Of a stretch of 64,000 nt of DNA, positions 57,841 through 64,000 are shown in pieces. Position numbers and translations under genes: made by a program. The stretch covers positions 1,550,001-1,614,000 of the forward strand of contig NC_015474.1 of assembly GCF_000211475.1 (NCBI RefSeq). Direction: 5' to 3'. The stretch is from Pyrococcus sp. NA2 (GTDB taxonomy: Archaea; Methanobacteriota_B; Thermococci; Thermococcales; Thermococcaceae). Each line of letters opens with the position of its first letter. Positions within the stretch are counted from its first letter, which is position 1. The notes beneath the pieces were generated by a model. The model did not search any database and was not told the DNA's origin. It saw nothing but the letters and a program-made list of their open reading frames with translations.

Positions 57841-58600
57841 GTGAACTTGCTCCCCATGCGATATCCAAGCCTATCTGTTCCTCATACAATTCATGGACAA
57901 CGTCCAATTTGCTCTCATAATCACTAGTGTAATCGTAGTACCACTTTATATAATAACCCGCACTGGTCTCGTAGCTAACGGTAGCAGTTGCCGAACCCCT
58001 ATTTGTATCCTCAACTGTAAAAATGTGTAACTATAGATGGTTGTTGGTCCACCATTATTTTTAGGGCACCAATCTTCTATTTGTTGCTTTGAGGATTATT
58101 GGTATCTATTGTTTCCAAGTCTTTTACCGTAACGTTAGACGTTGTTGACCCTCCCTGCTGAGCGATATGTATTAAATACTAATACTGTCCCGAAGTTGTG
58201 GTTACATAGCTGTAATCTGGTTTGAATTCGAGATATGAATATTGTCCTAAGTATATCAAGGTACTTCTTTTCCATGAGATACTTCCAAGGCTTAGTTTTG
58301 CAGATCGATATTTGGACCTTCGACAATATAACAAGCAGTGTAGTATCTATTCTCGTTGGTAGGCCTAATTACAATGCCAATAAAGCGGATATCTGATGTG
58401 TTGACTTTGTTAAAATCGATCACAACGCCGAATTTAGTATGTAAAGCATCTATCAATCTCTGAGCGTTTTTTGGAGCTTCCTTTCTATAAAAAATAACTT
58501 TGTAAGCACGTCGTAGGTTTAGTTGATGTGGATAATGTCATGCTTGAAGTACTTCCTAAAACTAGCAAACTAAGAAGTCTTCTTATCTTTGTACCTCCTT
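57835..58600 (-). pseudogene. Decayed secreted-protein gene
   Basis: Reading the minus strand, GGAGGT at the 5' end is followed by ATA in the start position and RRLLSLLVLGSTSSM, a signal-peptide-like stretch. Later, in a second frame, AYKVIFYRKEAPKNAQRLID then FGVVIDFNKVNTSDIRFIGI; in a third, LGQYSYLEFKPDYSYVTTTS; and at the end FTVEDTNRGSATATVSYETS then YYIKWYYDYTSDYESKLDVV. At least four frame changes or stops and a lost start codon make it a clear pseudogene. Style resembles the secreted proteins at 53336 and 54615. Confidence 0.7.
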
Positions 58601-58658
58601 ATACTATACGTACACCACCAGGAAGATCGGGAGAAATACCCTCATTCTGACCACCTTT

Positions 58659-59702
58659 TTAGTTGTCCTTTACTTGGTGTAACTTCTTTAGAACCAACGG
58701 TGTGATCATTAAGAGAAGCAAAGTGCCGATACCACATGCCTCCTTTTTGTTTGACTCTGTTTGATTTGAGTTTGTGCTCTGCTTTTGAGATTTTTCCATT
58801 GGAGGAGTGCCATCCAACTTACATACTGGGAACCTTCCCCCACACTCCGAAAGTTCTTGCATATCCGTGCTCATGTCAAGATGTCTTAGATTCTCTCCGT
58901 CATAGAAGAATATAAGTGGCAACTCCAAAAGGGGACTGCCTTTCCCAATCTTAATTTCTCCTGGATAGTAGATGAGAATTCCTCCACCGAGGGACAGTGC
59001 ATGCAGAGTGGAGAGAGCTTTGGGCATTTCATTGTTGTTGAGAAAACTTAAGAAGTATCTCTCGAGCTCAGTCACTGGGATCTTGTAAGTTGAATTTGCA
59101 AACGTGAGAAAGCCGCCCTGAAGTTTTCCTCTAATACCTACCAGGCTTCTTCTGGTATTCCCAGTGAAGAAGTAGTTTAAAATAGGATTTTCTTTACAGT
59201 TTGATATTATCGTGCCGTTCTGAAGCTCCACTCTTGTGCAGTTCCACACGAGGTTAGCACATTCATCAAGGCGATACACCTTCATTTCGATTTTTTTGGC
59301 GGTGATCGTCAACTTCCGGGCTTCACCGTTGATAATCAATGTAATATTTTTGTAGGGAATAATTTCCTCTCTGTGCTGCAGAATGTAAAAAGTTCCATTA
59401 ATCTCGGCCACTACTGAGGGCTCGCCCAGTAGATGGTTACTTTTTCCTAAAAACAGTAGGTTGTTTCCATTGAAAAGATAGTAAAGGTCGTACTCCCCAT
59501 CGGGCATGTTACGCCTGAGTGTTTCTTCCCCAGCGATCCTCTCGCATATCCATTCAGAATGGTGGACAACAATAAACGCGTACCCGTTACCGGGTAAGAT
59601 TGAGGTTATTGAGTAGGTTTCATAAGGCTCACAACTCCCACCAGACACTAATGGAAATACAAGTAGCAAAACTAGAAAAGAAATTTTAAACTGCCTATAC
59701 AT
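58659..59702 (-). CDS. Surface protein with CGP-CTERM-like sorting tail (CGIG variant)
   Basis: A 347-residue protein with a signal peptide (MYRQFKISFLVLLLVFPLVS), a beta-rich body with scattered cysteines, a Ser/Thr/Asn/Gln-rich linker near residues 300-320, and a C-terminal ACGIGTLLLLMITPLVLKKL with basic end. This layout matches the Thermococcales CGP-CTERM surface-anchoring signal, except that Cys-Gly-Pro is Cys-Gly-Ile. It starts 2 bases after the upstream DUF4855-like gene ends, so the two are one operon. Confidence 0.7.
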   Translation of the reverse strand: MYRQFKISFLVLLLVFPLVSGGSCEPYETYSITSILPGNGYAFIVVHHSEWICERIAGEETLRRNMPDGEYDLYYLFNGNNLLFLGKSNHLLGEPSVVAEINGTFYILQHREEIIPYKNITLIINGEARKLTITAKKIEMKVYRLDECANLVWNCTRVELQNGTIISNCKENPILNYFFTGNTRRSLVGIRGKLQGGFLTFANSTYKIPVTELERYFLSFLNNNEMPKALSTLHALSLGGGILIYYPGEIKIGKGSPLLELPLIFFYDGENLRHLDMSTDMQELSECGGRFPVCKLDGTPPMEKSQKQSTNSNQTESNKKEACGIGTLLLLMITPLVLKKLHQVKDN

Positions 59703-59704
59703 AC

Positions 59705-60679
59705 TTATCCCCCCAACCTTCTAGTAAATCCTTCCATTTCACTAACGACATTCAGGTCAATGCTGAAATAGTATGCCCTGTTCGGATATAAACTTCCCAG
59801 GATATCCTTCTGCACCTTAATATAATAGTGGTATGCTACAGTTTTAGCTTCAGTTGTATATTGGCCTAGGCATCTTGAACTGAATGATGTTGGGGCACAA
59901 TATTCAATAAGGGATATTCTAAAGTTTTCTTCTAGGTGCGTGTGACTGATATAGTAAAAGAGCAAACTCTGATCGGCTTCCATTTCTATGTAGATGTTGA
60001 ACGCATCGTTCTTATTCTTTAGATTTTCAAGTTTTGTTAGCCACTCCTTAAAAACCTCATACGTGTAAGGTATGTAGTCGTTAGTCTCCCTTGCAATAGC
60101 ACCTCGTTGGTAATAATTTGGTTGTACAAAAATGTAGTCAAAAAGCCTTGAGAGGCTGAAAATATTAGTTCTTTCCAGTACCAATGTGCAGGCTGAAGGT
60201 ATCCACATAAACTTCTTGTTTAAGTTTCTCACATAAGTTGATATCTCTTCAATGTCTTCCTCATATACTGTCCCATCCCTCACTTGCCATGCATCCTTCA
60301 GGCTCCAGTAAAAACCCTTTAAATTTCCTCCAATCGAGTTTAAAACTTCATCAATCCACCCTTTCCAGTAGGACACTCCCCTGATACCCTTGCTGGAAAT
60401 GTTTGTGTGGTTTAATACAGGAATAAAAGCGAAGTAGTTAATGAAACCCTCAAAGTGCTTGTTTAGCCAGCTTTCAAACTTGTTTCCATCGTAATACCCC
60501 TCATTATATGAATATCCTCTCTGAGGAGTATTTCGACCTTCTCCGCTATCAAGTATCACTGCATAATCAAATCCCAACTTTTTGAAACCATCAACAGTTG
60601 AAGAGATTCCCTGCCAATTCTTGTCCCTTCTCTTTTCTGACCCATTCCATCTAATCCACCACAGTCCAAAGTTTGCCAC
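59705..60679 (-). CDS. DUF4855-like protein, TIM-barrel glycosidase-type
   Basis: A 324-residue protein without a signal peptide. GFYWSLKDAWQ near residue 137, KKFMWIPSACTLVL near residue 168 and FDYIFVQPNYYQRG near residue 200 resemble DUF4855 proteins, which look like glycoside hydrolases. Many Trp and Tyr residues and Glu in YIEMEADQSLLFY fit a carbohydrate site. Function is inferred only. It is upstream of the CGP-CTERM-like surface protein, which may anchor or assist it. Confidence 0.5.
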   Translation of the reverse strand: MANFGLWWIRWNGSEKRRDKNWQGISSTVDGFKKLGFDYAVILDSGEGRNTPQRGYSYNEGYYDGNKFESWLNKHFEGFINYFAFIPVLNHTNISSKGIRGVSYWKGWIDEVLNSIGGNLKGFYWSLKDAWQVRDGTVYEEDIEEISTYVRNLNKKFMWIPSACTLVLERTNIFSLSRLFDYIFVQPNYYQRGAIARETNDYIPYTYEVFKEWLTKLENLKNKNDAFNIYIEMEADQSLLFYYISHTHLEENFRISLIEYCAPTSFSSRCLGQYTTEAKTVAYHYYIKVQKDILGSLYPNRAYYFSIDLNVVSEMEGFTRRLGG

Positions 60680-60836
60680 ATGGTATCACCATTAGCAGAT
60701 TAACTACTCTACTTTATTATTAAATCTACTTTATAAAAATTTTTGCTCATTTGGATGTTTTGGTTGATATTAGTTATGCGGATTACTTTCATTTGTTATT
60801 TAGAATTAATGCTGGAAAGTCTAGATAATCCTGTAA

Positions 60837-60986
60837 TTACCTGAAACTAGTATCATGACACTTCTTTAGGTAAGTCCTCAAGAAACCATGCTTGTTTTCA
60901 CGAGTATTAACGTGAACTTCACCACGCTCAAACTCCCTCTTATGAGGTCTGGTAACACCTCTCAAACTCTCCTTCAGAGAAATCAT
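60837..60986 (-). mobile_element. DDE transposase C-terminal remnant (ISXO2/IS1595-like)
   Basis: A 49-codon frame reads KREFERGEVHVNTRENKHGF then LRTYLKKC before TAA at 60837. The phrase G-E-V-H-V-N-T-x-E-N followed by LRTYLKK is characteristic of the region around the last catalytic Glu in ISXO2-like/IS1595-type transposases. A neighbouring frame upstream (KVFTNYDFSEGEFER, about 60960-61010) suggests a frameshift. No ends are recognised; 60680-60836 and 61010-61280 hold no gene I can support. Confidence 0.55.
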
Positions 60987-61280
60987 AATTAGTAAAAACT
61001 TTCAGCCGCTTGAGCTTTTAGAAAGTCCCTCAGACCCTTAAAGACAGGAAAGGGAACCTGTTTTTCGAACCATGAGAGTCACCTCCGTTAAAGTGTAAGT
61101 GTGCTAGTATTGCAAAGGTTATTTGTTGACTATTGGGTAAATCTCAAATTTTATGAGTAGGATTTCATTCTAAAAGTCCACCACGACCACCAATCAATCA
61201 AAAAATTTTAGACTTATACTTCTAACGACCTGATGAGAAGCTAGGAAAAATACCAAATTAATAAATTTAGAAGGCAATAT

Positions 61281-62033
61281 TCAAACTTTCTGTGCGACCA
61301 CTATTATGCGTGGCGTTTTTAGTGAGAGTTCCTTCCCATCAAAGCTCCCATAAACTTTTTCTATCTTAAAACCAGCTCTTTTGAGCATTTCACTCAGCTC
61401 AGTATACGTGTAAATTCTTAAGGAATACTCAACAACTCTTCTTTGGTTATTCCTAATGATCATTCTTCTGACGTGCATTCTTCCTGTAAGGACGTCAAAG
61501 CTCGACATGTCAATCATAAAATCTTCACCCTTCTCAAGCACGGAGCATGGAGAGAGGTTTCTAACCACGAAATCTCTGTTTGGAACATCGAGACAGAAGA
61601 GCCCACCTGGCTTTAAGGCTTTGTAAACATTTTGTAGCACCTTAAAATTCTCCTTATCACTGAAATATCCAAATGAAGTGTAGAGGAGCAAAACTATGTC
61701 GAATTCTTCTTCGAAGTTTATTTCTCTCATGTCTCCTTTCATGAACTTAACGTTCACTCCTTTCTTTTCTGCTTTCTTTCTTGCGATCTCAAGGAAGCCG
61801 TCTATTATGTCAATGCCAACCACCTCATGCCCTAGCTCCCCCAACTTTATTGCATGTCTCCCAAAGCCGCAAGCCAAGTCTAAAATCCGCTTTGGCTCCC
61901 TCAATTCAAGAACTTTTACCAGAAACTCAACTTCCTTTTGCGTTCTCTCCTCGGTCAGCTTTTCGGAGTAGAAGTACATATAGTCGTCAACGTTGAAGAC
62001 TTCTTCAATGTTGAAGTCTGACAACTTCCTCAC
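61281..62033 (-). CDS. Class I SAM-dependent methyltransferase
   Basis: A 250-residue enzyme with motif I ILDLACGFGRHAIKLGELGH near residue 50, the SAM acidic loop VVGIDIIDGFLE, motif IV DIVLLLYTSFGYFSD and motif post-II PGGLFCLDVPNR. It resembles small-molecule methyltransferases of Pyrococcus. Substrate unknown. It stands alone between remnants, so it may be a resident gene of the island. Confidence 0.85.
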   Translation of the reverse strand: MRKLSDFNIEEVFNVDDYMYFYSEKLTEERTQKEVEFLVKVLELREPKRILDLACGFGRHAIKLGELGHEVVGIDIIDGFLEIARKKAEKKGVNVKFMKGDMREINFEEEFDIVLLLYTSFGYFSDKENFKVLQNVYKALKPGGLFCLDVPNRDFVVRNLSPCSVLEKGEDFMIDMSSFDVLTGRMHVRRMIIRNNQRRVVEYSLRIYTYTELSEMLKRAGFKIEKVYGSFDGKELSLKTPRIIVVAQKV

Positions 62034-62044
62034 CTTTTGTCACT

Positions 62045-62305
62045 TTGATGAAAACTATCTTATTAAGTATTTTGACCATAGCACCCTATGAGCAAACTGA
62101 TATTTATGTATGTGGGAATGGAAAAAGAGAGTACTGGGAACATGCATACAAGGTTGAGGAGCTAATACTCAAGGTTTCTGAGTATCCTATAAGCATGAAA
62201 GATGCTTTGCAGCTGGTAGATAAGGAATCATTGGCTTATCCCCTTCCCCTCTACCTTCTACCTTATTATGAAAGCATGCCTCTGCTGTCCAGTTCCCTTC
62301 TCTAA
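62045..62305 (+). CDS. Doubtful 86-residue protein
   Basis: The frame begins MMKTILLSILTIAPYEQTDI and continues with GKREYWEHAYKVEELIL, protein-like in composition, with a weakly CARF/Csx1-like opening. There is no ribosome binding site and the C-terminus (LLSSSLL) looks random. It is probably a remnant; no CRISPR array or cas gene lies in the window. Confidence 0.3.
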   Translation: MMKTILLSILTIAPYEQTDIYVCGNGKREYWEHAYKVEELILKVSEYPISMKDALQLVDKESLAYPLPLYLLPYYESMPLLSSSLL

Positions 62306-62369
62306 TGGAATCGCATATTCACCAAAGATCAGACTTTCTAGATCCCTAAAGTATCGTTTGGTATAAAAG

Positions 62370-62513
62370 CTATGTTTCCTGTTCTCTTAAGTTCAACTGA
62401 TTTAAATTTGCGGGGAGTTCCAGCTCATGCTTTTTAACTTCAGAAATTCCAATTCTATGAAACTCAACAATGACATCTTCAAGACTCACATGTACTATGT
62501 AACTAAGACACAT
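62370..62513 (-). pseudogene. Decayed gene fragment, unknown family
   Basis: ATG 62513 opens a 47-codon frame (MCLSYIVHVSLEDVIVEFHR, then IGISEVKKHELELPANL), and coding resemblance continues in another frame as VELKRTGNIAFIPNDTLGI before a stop near 62345. A TATA-like CTTTAAATG sits at the start. The shift and stops indicate a broken gene. Rest of 62306-62563 shows nothing else. Confidence 0.35.
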
Positions 62514-62563
62514 TTAAAGTTTTTGTACTATCCAAATGATACAAAAATAAAACTTAGAAAAAC

Positions 62564-63976
62564 TCATTCTACAACTTTAATTTCCCAAATTTCAATTCTG
62601 CCATTCTCGTTTAAGTCCTTCCAGTTGAGAAGTGTTAATGTCTTCGGCTTCTTCTCCTTATAATACAGAAGACAAGCTTTGGTTCCATACCTATGAGTTC
62701 CAACTATGAAAACCCTACCATTCTTTGGTTGAATTAGACAGTAGTCCTCTTTCTTCCAAATGCTTCTATAGGTAACTCCATTGAATCCCATTGTATCCCG
62801 TGTAAAGCTTGCATTAACGAACTTAGCTGCAGCCTTCCCGAGGATTATTTGGAACTCAGGAACCTCATTCGAGAAAACTTCCCCGGCTATGTTCTCGTCA
62901 ACATCAGTAACGGTTACGAATGGCTCAAAGGTGAAGAAGTACACTTTCTGAGGGCTTGCAATTATAGTGTTCAAACCATATAGGGCAACTCGTCTGGCTT
63001 TAATGTTTCTACTCCCAAAGAGTCCAGACTTTGAAATGAAATATATTCTACTTGGTGTAATGGCTACAGCCAAACGATTCGACGCTTCTAAGTCTGTAAC
63101 ATTTTCTTCCAATGTGAAATTTCTGACAAGCGTGCCATCTAAAGAATAAACCTCAATCCTATCGTCTATGCCAACAAGGATATCATCCCCAAGGAACCTC
63201 ACCTTCGCATATACCGGAGATATGTGAGTATCATAGAGACATTCATGAATCTTGCCTTCCCTAAACTCTAGGTCTCTCGCCCACAATACTTTTGTGTTTT
63301 CCATCAAACGTAAGGAACCATTCATGAGCAGGATTACGAGGAAGTTTTCGTGGACATCGAAACTCTTTGGATAGTTACATACTGGAAATTTTAGATTGAG
63401 TTTTTTGCCGTCCACAAACTTCTGGATAACGTTAACACCTTTAACATAGATTGAGTCACTTCTCATCAATATTTTTGAGGGATATACTGAGAGGTTTGTT
63501 GAGAACGATACTCCATCTCTCTCAAGGACATAAAGCTTTGAGTATCCAATTGGTTCAAGATCAACAAGAGCTATTCGTTCACCTCCCTTCGTGATTAACC
63601 ACCAAGCGAGATCTTTTATCCTGAGTGTGTAGCTCTTTGAGGAGTTATCTCGTAAATTCACCCAGAGAACATGAAAAACTTTCACTCCAATACCATTTAC
63701 TATCTCAGTAGAATTTTCCTCAATTATCACGAGATGTCCTTTGAGAATTCCGACCCATAGTGGAGCTGGTTTCTTTAATATTATGTTTCCAGCTTTATCG
63801 AACACGTAAAGGGTATCATTGGATACTATCACCACGAAGTCTTCAGAAACGTCGACATGTTCTGCTTGTATCTTTAAGCTCCATAGGGGATGTATCGTCT
63901 CATCCACTGCAAGCACTTCAGAAAATAGACTAAACACGAGAATTAAAAAAGAGATAAGTCTAAAGATCTCTTTCAT
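62564..63976 (-). CDS. Secreted beta-propeller-like protein with C-terminal calcium-type loop
   Basis: A 470-residue protein with signal peptide (MKEIFRLISFLILVFSLFSE), then blades with phrases such as DTLYVFDKAGNIILKKPA, DRIEVYSLDGTLVRNFTL and SRIYFISKSGLFGSRN, typical of PQQ/WD-like propellers. The end DLNENGRIEIWEIKVVE has a D-x-N-x-N-G-x-I loop like dockerin or EF-hand calcium sites. AGGAGGT lies just before its ATG. Same general plan as the protein at 55721. Role at the cell surface unknown. Confidence 0.7.
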   Translation of the reverse strand: MKEIFRLISFLILVFSLFSEVLAVDETIHPLWSLKIQAEHVDVSEDFVVIVSNDTLYVFDKAGNIILKKPAPLWVGILKGHLVIIEENSTEIVNGIGVKVFHVLWVNLRDNSSKSYTLRIKDLAWWLITKGGERIALVDLEPIGYSKLYVLERDGVSFSTNLSVYPSKILMRSDSIYVKGVNVIQKFVDGKKLNLKFPVCNYPKSFDVHENFLVILLMNGSLRLMENTKVLWARDLEFREGKIHECLYDTHISPVYAKVRFLGDDILVGIDDRIEVYSLDGTLVRNFTLEENVTDLEASNRLAVAITPSRIYFISKSGLFGSRNIKARRVALYGLNTIIASPQKVYFFTFEPFVTVTDVDENIAGEVFSNEVPEFQIILGKAAAKFVNASFTRDTMGFNGVTYRSIWKKEDYCLIQPKNGRVFIVGTHRYGTKACLLYYKEKKPKTLTLLNWKDLNENGRIEIWEIKVVE

Positions 63977-64000
63977 ATTACCTCCTCTCCTTTAATTTTT

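Noticed and set aside
61060-61095. GGTTCGAAA-like T-loop suggesting a tRNA
   Set aside because: No acceptor, D-arm or anticodon stem can be folded around it; no tRNA gene seen anywhere in the window.
62045-62305. CRISPR-associated Csx1/CARF protein
   Set aside because: Only the first 40 residues are suggestive, and no cas genes or repeat array are present.

Overview
The window is chromosomal DNA of a hyperthermophilic archaeon of the order Thermococcales, almost certainly a Pyrococcus. Grounds: a four-gene cytosolic NAD(P)H sulfhydrogenase operon of the Pyrococcus hydBGDA type, a fused IPCT/DIPP synthase for the heat-stress solute di-myo-inositol phosphate, archaeal DNA repair (AGOG), archaeal pterin genes (MptE, RFAP-synthase family), a peroxiredoxin of the Pyrococcus type, archaeal TATA boxes and leaderless starts, and a C/D box guide RNA. 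The species cannot be fixed from the sequence alone.

Layout. 0-1.6 kb: a partial gene, a UDG-like protein and a small HK97 A-domain protein that I recognise as a Family 4 encapsulin (close to P. furiosus PF0899). 1.7-4.2 kb: a plus-strand ABC operon with a degenerate ATPase. 4.2-8.3 kb: the sulfhydrogenase operon, read towards the encapsulin, with a perfect extended SurR motif in its promoter. 8.4-9.0 kb: decayed DNA. 9-27.8 kb: ferritin-like protein, sugar isomerase-like protein and sugar kinase, MptE, a new-looking C/D box sRNA (12696-12757), two ABC exporters, TruA, a CcdA-like protein, an FmdE plus FecBCD-type metal or cofactor importer, TatD-like hydrolase, TauE exporter, ferredoxin and a B12-type radical SAM protein.

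27.9-36.8 kb: OsmC-like protein, AGOG, RFAP-synthase family protein, a divergent pair of NifX-like proteins around a 14-bp palindrome, DUF364 protein, methyltransferases, ZPR1 and a frameshifted glycogen-debranching-type glycosidase. 36.8-47.5 kb: DIP synthesis, phosphoglycerate kinase, and an aspartate-to-threonine operon (two tandem aspartokinases, thrB, thrC, asd) that lacks homoserine dehydrogenase here, followed by SufC/SufBD, a third NifX-like protein and peroxiredoxin.

47.8-64 kb is different in character: fewer recognisable genes, many secreted or membrane proteins, a TnpB remnant, a DDE transposase remnant, and at least six decayed or frameshifted genes. It reads as an accessory, decaying island. 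Several single-base frameshifts lie in short homopolymers, so real decay and sequencing error both need to be considered.

The best candidate for an under-described system is the encapsulin/sulfhydrogenase neighbourhood at the left end, with the ferritin-like protein and the SurR-type promoter. The C/D guide RNA and the NifX-like pair with a shared operator-like palindrome come next.
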